This document shows positions 10,790 through 22,330 of a stretch of DNA of 64,000 nucleotides, piece by piece; positions within the stretch are counted from its first letter, which is position 1; the number at the start of each line of letters is the position of its first letter. The stretch is from Perca fluviatilis. Its lineage: Eukaryota; Chordata; Actinopteri; Perciformes; Percidae. The position numbers and the translations under genes were made by a program. The notes below the pieces were generated by a model that was not told the DNA's origin, made no database searches, and was given only the letters and a program-made list of their open reading frames with translations. The stretch lies in the NCBI RefSeq assembly GCF_010015445.1, contig NC_053120.1, forward strand, positions 4,415,614 to 4,479,613, in the 5' to 3' direction.

Positions 10790-10960
10790 TGATTACTTTC
10801 AGATATTTGGCTGTAGGTTTCCATTCCTGGGAAATGGTGAGATAAGACTGAAGTAGTAGTTTGACTTTATACGCTAAACGATCCTCCTTAGAGAAGGAGG
10901 CTCTCCGAGGCGGGGCGTTTAGCGTATAAACTCCTATTATTGTTGGAAGGTTTCTATTCC
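10790..10960 (+). promoter_or_regulatory. orphan duplicate of an IFIT promoter
   Basis: Matches the B promoter: cagatatttggctgtaggtt, tccattcctgggaaatgg (box at 10824-10837, degenerate in the IRF half), gtgagataagactgaagtag, then gactttatacg. It breaks up at gctaaacgatcctcctt, where a short palindrome aacgatcctcctt...gaggcggggcgttt begins. No TATTTAAA and no exon 1 follow. It lies between the divergent A and B promoters. Confidence 0.65.
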
Positions 10961-11204
10961 TGAGGATCGCTGTTAAGAAACGTGATCTGTTGCTCCTGTA
11001 ACGTGTAACTACACCCCACAATGACGTCACACGGTCCAGGAGTCCACCTGGGCAAAAGTTAAACATTAAAGACATTACAAGTAAGATTTTAAGGGGCTAT
11101 TAAGTTACTCTTGTAAACAAACAATCTGTTAGTTCAGACAGACAGCTTTGGTATCAAACTGGTCAACCATTCTACAGCTGCGAAGATGAATCGACTTTGT
11201 TGTC

Positions 11205-12565
11205 AACTATTACATTAATTGATAAGTATTTCTATAATCGACTTATTGATCGCCTGGAAAATGGAGTTGGATTACAGGGCTCTGTCCTAAGCTGGTTTAA
11301 ATCATACCTGACAGAAATAACTTTCTCTGTAAAACTGGGTACTAAGTCCTCCAGTGGGTATTAAATTCGGCGTCCCCCAAGGATCAGTTCTTGGCCCCAT
11401 GTTATTCTCCCTATACATGCTGCCCCTTGGTTCTATCCTTGAAAAGCACAACCTAAATTACCACTGCTATGCTGATGATACACAACTGTACTTACCCATC
11501 TCCCCTGGTTGCACTTCATCAATTAATACAATTTTTAGCTGTTTGGAGGACATTAAGTCCTGGATGGCAGCAAATTTCCTCCAGTTGAATGACAAGAAAA
11601 CTGAGATGATTTATTTTTTTTATTTTACAAAAAACCTGAGCAATGCCCTTGGCCCTTGGTCATCAAATTTACAGTGCGAGATCAGAAACCTAGGTGTTCT
11701 CTTTGACAGCTCTCTTAATTTTGATAAACAAGTCAGCTCTGTTGTTAAAGGTAGTTTTTACCAGCTTAGAACAGTAGCAAAGTTGAAATACTTTTTTATC
11801 TAAGAACGATCTCGAGACAATCACTCATGCCTTTATTACCTCACGTTTAGACTACTGCAATTCACTTTACACTGGCCTAACCCAATATAATTTAAACAGA
11901 CTCCAATTAGTCCAGAATGCTGCTGCAAGACTCCTCACTGGCACCAAAAAGTATGACCACATAACTCCCGTTTTAGCTGAGCTTCATTGGTTGCCAGTGA
12001 AATTCAGAATCGATTTTAAAGTTTTACTTTTTGTTTTTAAAGCACTCCATGGTCAAGCCCCTCCGTATATTTCCGATCTCCTGTCTACTTACTCTGCCGC
12101 CAGGGCACTCAGGTCCACAACCCAACAACTCCTCGTCATCCCCCGGACACGCCTAAAAACCAGAGGGGACCGAGCCTTCTCTGTAGTACCCCCCAAACTC
12201 TGGAATTCCCTCCCACCCCAGATCAAATCATGTAATACAATTGTTAGTTTTAAATCAAATCTGAAAAAGCATTTTTACTCTCTTGCATTTAACTCTCTTT
12301 GATTCCTAATTATTTTTTAAGATTCAGAGCTATGAACTGAACTTATCTTTTTCGTATTTTTTTGTATTAACGTTGTGCCATTGTTGTTTTATTCTATTTT
12401 ACATTATTTAAATTCTACCGTTGCCTATCTATATTCATGGTACCTTGCACATGTGATTATGTATCTTTAAGGCATTCTGTTTCTGCCTTCCCTGTTCTAC
12501 CTGTAAAGCACTTTGGGTCAACTGTTGTTCGTTTAAATGTGCTATACAAATAAAAAGACTCGACT
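11205..12565 (+). mobile_element. L2-like LINE, ORF2 3' portion with frameshifts
   Basis: Reverse transcriptase blocks are clear: [40 protein letters not shown], then [13 protein letters not shown] with the catalytic ADD (11354-11803). A later frame (11991-12302) has LHWLPVKFRIDFKVLLFVFK, a RGDRAF motif and PKLWNSLPPQIK, typical of the end of teleost L2-type ORF2. At least one frameshift near 11800 splits the frame. The endonuclease region is missing (5' truncation). The 3' UTR ends in a gactcgacttgactc repeat. Confidence 0.85.
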
Positions 12566-12696
12566 TGACTCTCTCTTCCTAAAACTAATCAGCTGTTTAG
12601 AGGCGTTCACTTTTCAGTAAACCAACCAAAATTGGCCACGAAATTCATGAGCCAGTAACAGCATGACATCCTGCTTTAAATGTCTTCTCTCTGCAG

Positions 12697-12845
12697 CTGC
12701 CAGCTGTCATTTCAGGGAAACGTGCAACCCTCCTCCTCCCCTTCCACCTCCGGTCATCGTCAGCCACGGCACCCTGAGTCCCCTTCTGGCGGACAGCTCC
12801 TTCGGTCCGAGCTCGGGCTCCTTCGCCACCATCGCCAGTGTCTAG
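12697..12845 (+). other. orphan terminal-exon-like segment (unidentified)
   Basis: A GC-rich island in AT-rich surroundings follows a good acceptor (tgtcttctctctgcag, exon from 12697; a second possible acceptor ttcag ends at 12715). One frame reads PPPPLPPPVIVSHGTLSPLL and then ADSSFGPSSGSFATIASV before TAG at 12843-12845. Composition and Ser/Pro-rich ending resemble a protein C-terminus rather than a TE. I do not recognise the family and see no upstream exon. An alternative frame is also open to 12895, so coding status is uncertain. Confidence 0.3.
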
Positions 12846-13007
12846 ACTCCATCGGGGGGGGGGGAGATATGTCTTGGCTTCCCTACTGTTTTTAAAAGAA
12901 TATTTTATAACGATGGAGTCTAATCTCCAAAGACTCTGTACATTTCATATTACGCATATGTACAATAAACCTTTGCATATCTGAAACGAAGTCTCTACTG
13001 ATTGAAT

Positions 13008-13947
13008 TGAGGACATCATCTTGGCCTTCGGGAAACACTGATCCACATGTTGCACCATTTTCTGACATTTTATAGACCAAGCAACTATTTGATTAATCAA
13101 GAAAATAATCCACAGATGAATCGACACTGAAAATAATGGTTAGTTGCAGCAATATTGCCACTATTCTGTCTGATCCACTCAAGCAATCAGAGTTGCATTA
13201 TGATACAGATGTCATAATGAAAAGGTAATTAGTTAATGATTAGTGCCACTACCAGTAAGATAAACCTCCAGAAAGTCAAACATAATGAGTCTGATATCAG
13301 GTCTTCATACCACTACATGTCATACAAAGGTCAGCCATAAAAACGTGGCACCTTGGCTTTGAATATTTCACTGTGTAAAACTCAGTGAGTCATCATATTC
13401 TTCAAGAAGAAGCTACTGTATAATCACAAAGTTTGTCGTGATTTCTTTCAGATATTTGGCTGTAGGTTTCCATTCCTGGGAAACGACAGCCAAGGTGAGA
13501 TAAGACTGAAGTAGTAATAAGACTTTATACGTTAAATGCCCCACCTCTGACATCCGCTCTGACCTCAGCATGACTATTTAAAGCTGCGTGCTCCAACAAC
13601 ATCTCATCATTTACAGCAAAGCAGAAGTTGGACATCACTGACTTTATACCAGCGGACCCAAAGCAGCATCAAGAGCAGAAACCAGCCCAATATTTAGAGA
13701 ACTACTGAGTCGAGGAAACAGCTGAATGATGAGGTGAGGAGCTGCTGCTACATTTCATATATAAAGAGAATCATTATGATTTATTTAACATGTTATTATT
13801 GAGCCCCAGAGCCTAAAATATTAACATTATGGATCCTACAAGTCAATGTTGATGGTTTCATTCCATCTCTATTTTCTTCTTACACTTAACTCCTTAAAAC
13901 GCCACTGGTTGTCACATATATATGTTTATTTAGTTTACAGTTAACCC
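13008..13947 (+). repeat. right arm of the A/B inverted duplication
   Basis: Mirror image of 9340-10499 (see that entry). It contains the dispersed repeat (13008-13150), the B upstream region, promoter, exon 1 and the first 200 bp of the intron, up to the point (tttacagttaac) where a ~2-kb insertion begins that is absent from the A arm. Confidence 0.85.
13473..13733 (+). promoter_or_regulatory. ifit: IFIT-B promoter, 5' UTR and exon 1
   Basis: STAT/IRF-like box TTCCTGGGAAACGACAG (from 13473), TATA box TATTTAAA (13575-13582), 5' UTR beginning around gcgtgctccaacaacat, and exon 1 end ATGATGAG (13726-13733) before GTGAGG. The promoter looks intact although the gene behind it is broken. Confidence 0.75.
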
Positions 13948-14063
13948 TTAGTTGCATGACCCACCCATACCTACACTCTTCCATGAGTGGGGTCAAAAAT
14001 GACCCCAATTAGAATGCGTTTTATGCGTAAAAGTCAAAAAACTACTATTTACTTAATACAATA

Positions 14064-14129
<66 letters not shown>

Positions 14130-16002
14130 CATGATTGTGCTCAAGAGGATATTTACATAGTGTGCATGTCTAAGGGCAACACAGTCTCACAGACGTTCGG
14201 GAAATGTTCACGTTATTTTTAATCTATTGATTCGTGTACACCAGGGGTGTCAAACTCATTTTCCCAGAGGGCCACACTGGAAAAAGAGAATCGCACCGAG
14301 GGCCAGACATGGAGAGTTTATTGGCGTGCTTTTGTTACTGCATGTCACTTTTTTTAAATAAATTTCGTAGCTTTTTTCTTCATTTTTGTTGGTTTTGTTC
14401 CCACTTTTTTGTGGCTTTCTCAGTCATTTGTCATGTTTTTGTAAATTTGTTGCCTTTTCCGACATTTTTGTACGCTTTTTGTCGCATTTTTGTTGACATG
14501 AAGTCTACAAAAGTCCTCAAAAAGAGTTCCTTAGCCATCGTAGAATTTAGAAAATCAAGCAAAACAATGATTACATTTCTTTTAACAACAACCTGTTTTC
14601 TCAGCCTGAATATTAAAACTCTCTCTGCTGCTTCTGGGTCTCAGAGTCGGCAAATCTGCCATATGTCTGCTTTGAATGTCAGGTAATTACAGTTTAAAAA
14701 ACACTTTCCTGTGTTTTTGGTTTGGCGCACAACTAGGAGGACCAAAATTTATTGTGAACCCAAATTGATATACGGGCCGGATCTAAACCTGCAACGGGCC
14801 AGATTGTTTATTTCGTGTTGCTGAGAACGTCATTTATTCGTATGGTCAGCACATAATGGGAAGCATCTATACGGAAGTTGGGTTTCGGAAAAGAAGCACG
14901 GTGAAAGGACACGCCACACGCCAGGACCCGATCCCAGGTCTCTGGGACGCCAACGCCCCACAACAACGGGATAGTTGGGGTTTACACCGGGACGCGAACT
15001 CCGGTCTCCGGGGTGAAAGTCCTGAGTTGTTTGACCCATCCACCACCCCAACCAACCTCCCTACGCGGATTTTCGGCATTTCATACTACTCGGTACTGTA
15101 ATCGTGCTGTGATCACGAAATATGCTTCCCAATGAAATTCATTAGTTTAAAAATCGTCCTCACCAACACGAAAAAAATTAGAAAAACGTGTCCTTGTTCA
15201 TCCATAGATTAAATAACGTGACCATTTCACGAACTAATGAGAAGTGCTGTAAATGCTACCAGGTTTAGAGCCACTACTAAAAATAATAAATCATATTGAA
15301 ATCGTTTTTGCTCTACTGAAAGCACATGAAATCTTGCAAAACTTGATTGTCTTTATAGCTTGTAACTATTGTTACATTACATAGACTAAACATTTAATTG
15401 ATTAAAAATAACTAAGTAACAGCCATAATATTTACAGTCTACAGTTGCACCCCAGCTACTGACAGGAAATGTAAACACGCCAATATTTAGTTTTATCAAG
15501 GCTGACATCGTGACACATTGTAATTGACTGACACAATGTTGAGCACTGAAATTAATTTTCAACTGGAAATGTCAAAGTGCCAACAGACCGTTCTGACATG
15601 TTGGTGGTTACCAGTTAGAAATTATACAACTAATCACATCACTGCCTCTTAAAAAAAACTACTTACTAATAAACAATTCTTCCAACATAAACTTCAAAGT
15701 ATTTGTATAACTTAACTCATGGTAAGGGAATTAAGGTAAAGTAAAGTTAACAGGAAGGGATTTTGGTAAGCACTGTTTCAAATAAGAATACACTAATGCA
15801 CTAGCAGTGATCAGATCAGTGATTGGTAGAGTATTAAAAATAATATTAACATTTAATAAAAATAACCTTCATGGAGGTAAGACTGCTGGCATTAGATGTG
15901 TGGATCAACAGTAAATGTATACCTGACAGTCACAGTTGATCAAAATCAAAGGCTTTTAACCTTTGAAATTCCATAGAAAATGCTTGGGGTCATTTTTGAC
16001 GG
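13948..16002. mobile_element. composite transposon insertion in the IFIT-B intron
   Basis: The paralogous A intron reads straight through (gtttacagttaacggtctat), whereas here ~2.06 kb intervenes. The outer ends are ccttagttgcatgacccacc...ggggtcaaaaatgacccc and ttgaaattccatagaaaatg...ggggtcatttttgac, i.e. inverted gggtca blocks. Nested inside are a (CA)n run (14063-14127), a repeat with caggggtgtcaaactcattt...cgggccggatctaaacc (about 14240-14800) typical of a fish hAT-like family, and a GC-richer block at 14830-15090 of unknown origin. No intact transposase. Confidence 0.65.
14063..14127. repeat. (CA)n microsatellite
   Basis: About 65 bp of CA with one interruption (ccca). Confidence 0.9.
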
Positions 16003-16181
16003 TTCTGTCTATTTTGTTGTTAATCTGTTGTGTTAGGGTTACTATGTCATCTTTTCTTAATTTTTGTCTGGGTGGGTGGTGATGACGAATGGGGGGAGGG
16101 GTTGTTTTTTTGTATACTGTTAAAAAATGAATGAAAATAGTTAATTAATAAAAAAATTTACTTATTTTTAATCTCATTCAG

Positions 16182-16991
16182 TGCAACTCAGAGTCAAACA
16201 ACACTGGAGGCCCTGCACTGCCACTTCACCTGGGGTTAATGTATGATTTTAGACAAAACAACACAGGGCAGGAGGCTGACATTTTGGAGAAAATGAGAAT
16301 CGCCAAGGAACAGGATCCAGAGAACTTGTTCCTCGCTGTTTACTACCTTGAGCAATGTGCAAAGAAAGGAGAGAGAATCAAAGATGAAGCACGTGAGTTA
16401 GCCACAAAGGTTTTGAGAAATCCTGTCAGCAGCTACAGTGGTATTAGACCATTATTAGGGGTTTACATGAAACATGTATCTATTGATGAAGCCATTGATT
16501 TGGCAGAGGAGGCTCTGGAAAAACATCCAGATAAACGTTATCTGAAGAAATGTCTCGCACACTGCTACAAATGGAAGATCTTCAGGGAAAGCCCAGAGCA
16601 AAGCTTGATAGACAGAGCAATCAGTCTCCATGAGGAAGTGATTTCTCTTTACCCTTATTCTTCATTTGTGAAGAAAATTAACCTTGCAAAGATATACGCA
16701 AAGGTAAACAGCCAGGATAAAGCTGATCAGATATACCAGGAACTGTTAAAAAGACATCTGGAACCTGTAGACAAGCAGATGCTCTACAACAGCTATGCAA
16801 AATATTTACACTTCCATCGACAAGACAGTGAAGGGTCACTACGATATCACATGAAGGTGGTGAAGATACCGCAAATAAGTATCTATCGGGAGAACAGCAT
16901 CACAAACCTGAAGAAGATTAGAGACAAAGACAGGAGCCACATGTGTAGAGAAATAGAGGAGTTTCTGGAAAACCTGCAAGAGCCATTATAG
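16182..16991 (+). pseudogene. ifit: IFIT copy B, exon 2 with large 5' internal deletion
   Basis: Exon 2 starts normally after ctcattcag (T QSQTTLEALHCHFTW), but at about 16234 it jumps straight to the LMYDF segment. About 550-600 bp carrying the first three TPR units are missing. The jump is out of frame: the normal frame meets TAA at once (tggggttaa). The downstream part stays open from ATG 16239 to TAG 16989-16991 as 250 residues (MYDFRQNN...EFLENLQEPL), so a protein limited to the C-terminal TPRs is conceivable only with internal initiation. The sequence is closest to copy H (GQEADILEKM, YYLEQCAKKGERI). The promoter and exon 1 at 13473-13733 are upstream. Confidence 0.8.
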
Positions 16992-17000
16992 TGTTTTTCA

Positions 17001-18076
17001 CATTCGCCCAAAGCAAAGCGTGATAGACAGAGCCATCAGTCTCCATAAAGAGGTGATTGCTCTTTACCCTCTTTCTTTCCTTATGAAGAAAATAGAACAT
17101 GCAAATATATATGCAAAGTTAAATTACAGCCAGGAAAAAGCGTAGCAGATATACCAGGAACTGATCTGGAACCTGCAGACAAACAGATGGTTTATAAGAC
17201 TTCTATGCAAAATATTTAAAGCGCCCATATTCTGCTCATTTTCAGGTTCATAATTGTATTTTAAGGTTGTACCAGAATAGGTTTACATGGTTTCATTTTC
17301 AAAAAACACCATATTTTTGTTGTACTGCACAGCTCTCTCAGATCCTCTTTTCACCTGGTTTTTGTTTTAGCTACAGAGTGAGACCTCTTTTCATCTTCTT
17401 CTTCTGTACTATCTTTGATTGCACTCGCACATGCTCAGTAGCTCAGATGTAGAGCATGTCAGCTAGCTAACTCTAGAGACAGTAAAAGAAAGGCTGTTTC
17501 TCCAACTTCAGTCAGTTACAAGGCAGGATCAGCTGGGAGACTTCTAAATGAGGGCGCACATGTAAGTAGTTCTTTTGTAGATTATGGTGAACTTGTGTGT
17601 GTTGTAGAAGTGCTTTGCTATTGAGAACGACGTAGCATGCTAGCATTAGCGTTAGCATTAGCGTTAGCATGCTAACGCTAACGCTACGAGCTAACGGTTG
17701 TGGCTAGCGAGCTCATTTCGGACTGTGACGTCACAGTCCGTGCCGATTTTGACCAGCTCACTAGGAGACTGAAGGCAGGACACATTCAGAAACTGTATCT
17801 CACTCAAAACACCATGGATGGATGTTTGTATGTGTGGAAGCACCAGAGACACAAAAGAGCACCCCAAATACCAGAAAAAGTGTTTTTTTCATAATATGGG
17901 CACTTTAAACTGTAATCGACACGAGTACCAAAGGGTCAATACTTGAAGCAGTAGTACAACATCGATCCTCCTGTCGTTGGAACAGCATCACAACTCTGAA
18001 AAAGATTAAAGACAGAGACAAAAGCCCAATGTGTAGAGAAATAGAGAAGTTTCTGGAAAACTTGCAAGAGCCATAG
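17001..18076 (+). pseudogene. degenerate second IFIT 3' fragment behind copy B, split by a MITE
   Basis: From cattcgcccaaagcaaagcg onward the sequence repeats the last third of an IFIT exon 2 (VIDRAISLHKEVIAL-like, then SQ-E-A, YQELI, LEPADKQM) with frameshifts and stops. It is interrupted at aatatTTAA by the element 17220-17904 and resumes at actgtaatcgacacgagtac, ending in an almost normal C-terminus (MCREIEKFLENLQEP, TAG 18074-18076). The same fragment without the MITE lies at 63660-64000 behind copy H, so this tandem partial duplication predates the B/H duplication. Confidence 0.8.
17220..17904. mobile_element. TTAA-flanked MITE (AGCGCCCATATT ends)
   Basis: Ends AGCGCCCATATTctgctc and ataATATGGGCACT are inverted, flanked by TTAA at 17216-17219 and 17905-17908. 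The empty paralogous site at about 63878 reads aatatttaaactgtaatg. It contains a perfect-looking hairpin, a block of tagcattagcgttagca alternating with its complement gctaacgctaac (17634-17700). The 64-codon frame near its end is by-product. Confidence 0.9.
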
Positions 18077-18814
18077 TGATTTTAAAAGCACTGGTTCTTA
18101 ATCCAGATTAAGTGTAGGTACACACATTACATTATATTGATTACAATCATCAGGAAAACCTGTCTCCTTCTGTTGGTCTGCTGGTCCAGAAGCAGCAACA
18201 CCTTATTCAGAACATGTACGATCAACTCGTTGTTGGTTTTGGTCTTTTCATGGTTATCACAAAGATATCTATGTCTGCGCTTTAGTACAGTTAATAGAAG
18301 ACAAAGGCTGTTAGTGTTTTTATGTGTGCACCATAGTGTAGCACTTTTAATTTTGTTGTATGTACTTACAATGACAATAAAGTCAATTCTGATTCTGATT
18401 AAAATAAAAATAACTTTAACATTGACTCTGAAAACCTGTCAGCAGTAGTACACTAGATCTGTATCAAACAAGCTGAATCATTTAATAACACTGGTCCTTT
18501 AAATAACATCCACTGTGGACAGGTTCAGATGTCATTACATGATTAATTCAATCATTTAATTTTGATCACATGGTGTCTTTTCCAAACTTAACTGTTTATT
18601 ATATTCCTTTTGTGTTGAATGTTTTAATTTTTAAGTTTAAATAAGTACATAATACTCTGTGTATGAAATTTGCTTTGCTGTAAGGAAAATAAACTTAATG
18701 TAAAAGTTAATTTGATCTATAACCTGAATACGATCGCCATTTGTAGCCTACACAATACTATTAAATATACATTATATGAACTAAGAAATCCTCTTTATGA
18801 TTTTTGGTGGTAAC
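18077..18814 (+). other. IFIT 3' tail module behind B, with poly(A) signal at 18376
   Basis: Conserved IFIT downstream module: ttttaaaagcactggttctt, ggtctgctggtccagaagca, tacaatgacAATAAAgtcaa (hexamer 18376-18381) followed by ttctgattctgatt, then gatcgccatttgtagcctac. The same order follows copies C, D, E and F. The hAT insertion begins at 18815. Confidence 0.7.
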
Positions 18815-19845
18815 CAGTGTTGGTCATCTTACTTTAAAAAAGTTACAGTTACAAATGACTTCTCCGAAAAAGTAATTTGAGTTAGTAACTCAGTTACCAC
18901 ATTGTAAAAGTAATTAGTTACTCAGCAAAGTAACTGTGACGTTATTTTTTATGTTCTATAACACACTCTAAACATTTTAGAGTGTGTGACTACATTTTAC
19001 ATTCAGTGGCACAGTAAATTTGCCCCCTTTTTTTTACACTAAAACGTGGAAATTTCAGTACCTGAGAGCGTGTAAGCACAAAGCTTATCTGTCCTCTCTA
19101 TAGCGACAGAGAGCGGAGCTCCGGCGCGCACACACACACGCGCAGAGGTGCGGACGGAGCAGACTCGTCGGCTCTGCAGTTTTGTTGAAGTTACAGTGAG
19201 TCACGGAAATGCCGATAAAGTGGTTGCAAGTGTGGTTACATTTTTTCAAAACTTCACACAGACAGCGTTTGCTGCGATATTATATTAATATCGAGGCGAA
19301 AGCGGTCGCGGGGCTGTTGACGTTATACTGAGTCAAGCAGGCACAACGTTGGTTTCTCTGCCCTGGGGACTGACTGACAGGCTGAAGGCAGCTTGATTTC
19401 TACAGCACTTTCAGCAGCAAGGCAATTCAAAGTGTTTTACATGAAACATTAAAGAGCAATTAAAAACGGTCATGATGAAAATAAAACAGGCTAAAAAGAA
19501 ATGCAAGAATAAAAGTTGAATTCATTGTAATTGTAGGCTGGAGACTAGAGCTGGTATATTTTTTAAATATTTGTACTGTCATGACAGCGATGGTGCTGTC
19601 GGTGTACCTTCTATGTTGCTTCAAAAGTGCAAACTAAAATGTGAAACTAAATTTGAAACATCACCTTGTAATTTCTGCATCTATTATCAAAGTGTTCATT
19701 AGTAATACAGTGGAAATTAGTATAAATGTGAATATTTGGTTAGCATGTTGTTTTACGGTGTGTGCCCCTAAATTTTGTAGTTGCGCCCCTAAAATTTTCA
19801 GTTGGGGGCCACTATGCTCCTAGTGAAAAAAGTTAGTCTGGAGCC

Positions 19846-21655
19846 TGTTAGCATGTGTTGATGTGAGGTGTTAGCATGTGTTGATGTGAAGTGTTAGCAT
19901 GTGTCGATGTGAGGTGTTAGCATGTGTTGATGTGAAGTGTTAGCATGTGTTGATGTGAGGTGTTAGCATGTGTTGATGTGAGGTGTTAGCATGTGTTGAT
20001 GTGAGGTGTTAGCATGTGTTGATGTGAGGTGTTAGCATGTGTTGATGTGAAGTGTTAGCATGTGTTGATGTGAAGTGTTAGCACGTGTTGATGTGAGGTG
20101 TTAGCACGTGTTGATGTGAGGTGTTAGCATGTGTTGATGTGAAGTGTTAGCGTGTTGATGTGAGTATGCGTGTTGATGTGAGGTGTTAGCATGTGTTGAT
20201 GTGAAGTGTTAGCATGTGTTGATGTGAGGTGTTAGCATGTGTTGATGTGAGGTGTTAGCATGTGTTGATGTGAGGTGTTAGCATGTGTTGATGTGAGGGG
20301 TTAGCATGTGTTGATGTGTTGATGTGAGCTGTTAGCATGTGTCGATGTGAGGTGTTAGCATGTGTTGATGTGAGGTGTTAGCATGTGTCGATGAGGGGTT
20401 AGCATGTGTTGATGTGAGGTGTTAGCTGTGTCGATGTGAGGTGTTAGCATGTGTTGATGTGAGGTGTTAATGTGTTGATGTGAGGTGTTAGCATGTGTTG
20501 ATGTGAGGTGTTAGCACGTGTTGATGTGAGGTGTTAGCATGTGTTGATGTGGTGTTAGCATGTGTTGATGTGAGGTGTTAGCATGTGTTGATGTGAGGTG
20601 TTAGCATGTGTTGATGTGAGGGTTGTTAGCATTGTTGATGTGAGGTGTTAGCATGTGTTGATGTGAGGTGTTAGCATGTGTTGATGTGAAGTGTTAACGT
20701 GTTGATGTGAGGTGTTAACGTGTTGATGTGAGGTGTTAGCATGTGTTGATGTGAAGTGTTAGCATGTGTTGATTGAGGTGTTAGTATGTGTTGATGTGAG
20801 GTGTTAGCATGTGTTGTGTGGAGTGTTAGCATGTGTTGATGTGAGGTGTTAGCATGTGTTGATGTGAGGTGTTAGCATGTGTTGATTGTGAGGTGTTAGC
20901 ATGTGTTGATGTGAGGTGTTAGCATGTGTTGATGTAAAGTGTTAGCACGTGTTGATGTGAGGTGTTAGCATGTGTTGATGTGAGGTGTTAGCATGTGTTG
21001 ATGTGAGGTGTTAGCATGTGTTGATGTGAGGTGTTAGCATGTATTGATGTGTTGATGTGAGCTGTTAGCATGTGTCGATGTGAGGTGTTAGCATGTGTTG
21101 ATGTGAGGTGTTAGCATGTGTTGATGTGAGGGGTTAGCATGTGTTGATGTGAGGGGTTAGCATGTGTTGATGTGAGGTGTTAGCATGTGTCGATGTGAGG
21201 TGTTAGCATGTGTTGATGTGAGGTGTTAGCATGTGTTGATGTGAGGTGTTAGCATGTGTTGATGTGAGGTGTTAGCATGTGTTGATGTGAGGTGTTAGCA
21301 TGTGTTGATGTGAGGTGTTAGCACGTGTTGATGTGAGGTGTTAGCATGTGTTGATGTGAGGTGTTAGCATGTGTTGATGTGAGGTGTTAGCACGTGTTGA
21401 TGTGAGGTGTTAGCATTTGTTGATGTGTTGATGTGAGGTGTTAGCACGTGTTGATGTGAGGTGTTAGCACGTGTTGATGTGAGGTGTTAGCATGTGTTGA
21501 TGTGAGGTGTTAGCATGTGTTGATGTGAGGTGTTAGCATGTGTTGATGTGGAGTGTTAGCATGTGTTGATGTGAGGGGTTAGCATGTGTTGATGTGTTGA
21601 TGTGAGGTGTTAGCATGTGTTGATGTGAGGGGTTAGCATGTGTTGATGTGAGGGG
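19846..21655. repeat. minisatellite, ~23-bp unit (gttagcatgtgttgatgtga + gg/ag)
   Basis: Roughly 78 head-to-tail copies over 1.8 kb with frequent single-base variants (gtgtcgatg, agcacgtg) and occasional gaps or extra 'tgttga' steps. It lies wholly inside the hAT-like element. Confidence 0.95.
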
Positions 21656-21671
21656 CTTCATAAGATTCGAG

Positions 21672-22001
21672 TTACTTCAGGCAGACGTGGATAAAGTATT
21701 TTTTTCCTGGCCGTAGCGTGCGTGCTACATAAACATTCTTGCCTTTAATTTCAATGAGCGAGAAGTAGTGCTGGTACTTCCAGTTCGAGAACGCTACCTT
21801 TGAATTTCCCTGGCTCGTCGCCATTGTCTCTGTCTTGTGTTTACGGTACAGATCCACTTTTGCGACACGACTGTCGCGTGTTGTCGCGACGTCATACAGC
21901 CGCGGTTGATGCTCCACGCCCCTGACCAGCAGCTGATTGGACGAACGCGTGACGTGGGTGTGGCTACTCGAGAATTTCAACAGAGTGTCATGGCGGCTCA
22001 T
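21672..22001 (-). pseudogene. relic of hAT transposase N-terminus (BED-finger region)
   Basis: The frame contains KVAFSNWKYQHYFSLIEIKG and KNVYVARTLRPGKKY, which resembles the start of fish hAT transposases (a W-K-Y--YF block ahead of the BED zinc finger). The expected cysteines are absent or lost and no downstream transposase follows. It supports the hAT assignment of the host element. Confidence 0.45.
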
Positions 22002-22069
22002 TGAGAATACGATCTCGTATTTTACAAAAATAGTTCACCAAAACGTGTTTCTGAAAACATTTTAAGCGA

Positions 22070-22330
22070 GAAATAGGCCGTGATGCAGTTGCTGAATCTG
22101 TCTTCATATCAGATCAACAAAGGTCAGTTTGAAAGATTTTCGTCTACTTCTACTGGATAGTCGCGTTCAACGCGGTTCATTCGCATAAAGCTGGGCATCG
22201 GCCAGCTTCTTGACGCGCTACATTTTCTCAAATGTAGCGCCGCCTTCCCGGAAAGCTTTGCGTGCGCGTTGAAGTTGCTTGACGTCACCCATAGGAATAG
22301 AGCGGGGCGCGACGCGACAGAAGCATCGCA
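22070..22330. repeat. dispersed repeat, inverted partner of 56085-56395
   Basis: Contains ttcgcataaagctgggcatc, ggccagcttcttgacgcg and ttcccggaaagctttgcg. The reverse complement appears at 56085-56395 (ggccgatgcccagctttatg, gcatctcgggaaggcggcg). Probably one repeat family inserted in two places. Confidence 0.7.

Noticed and set aside
16239..16991. Calling copy B a functional short IFIT
   Set aside because: The normal start frame hits a stop right at the deletion; expression would need internal initiation, for which there is no evidence.
19846..21655. CRISPR-like regular repeats (also 45610-46725 and 50375-51500)
   Set aside because: Units are contiguous with no unique spacers, and the host is a eukaryote; these are minisatellites.
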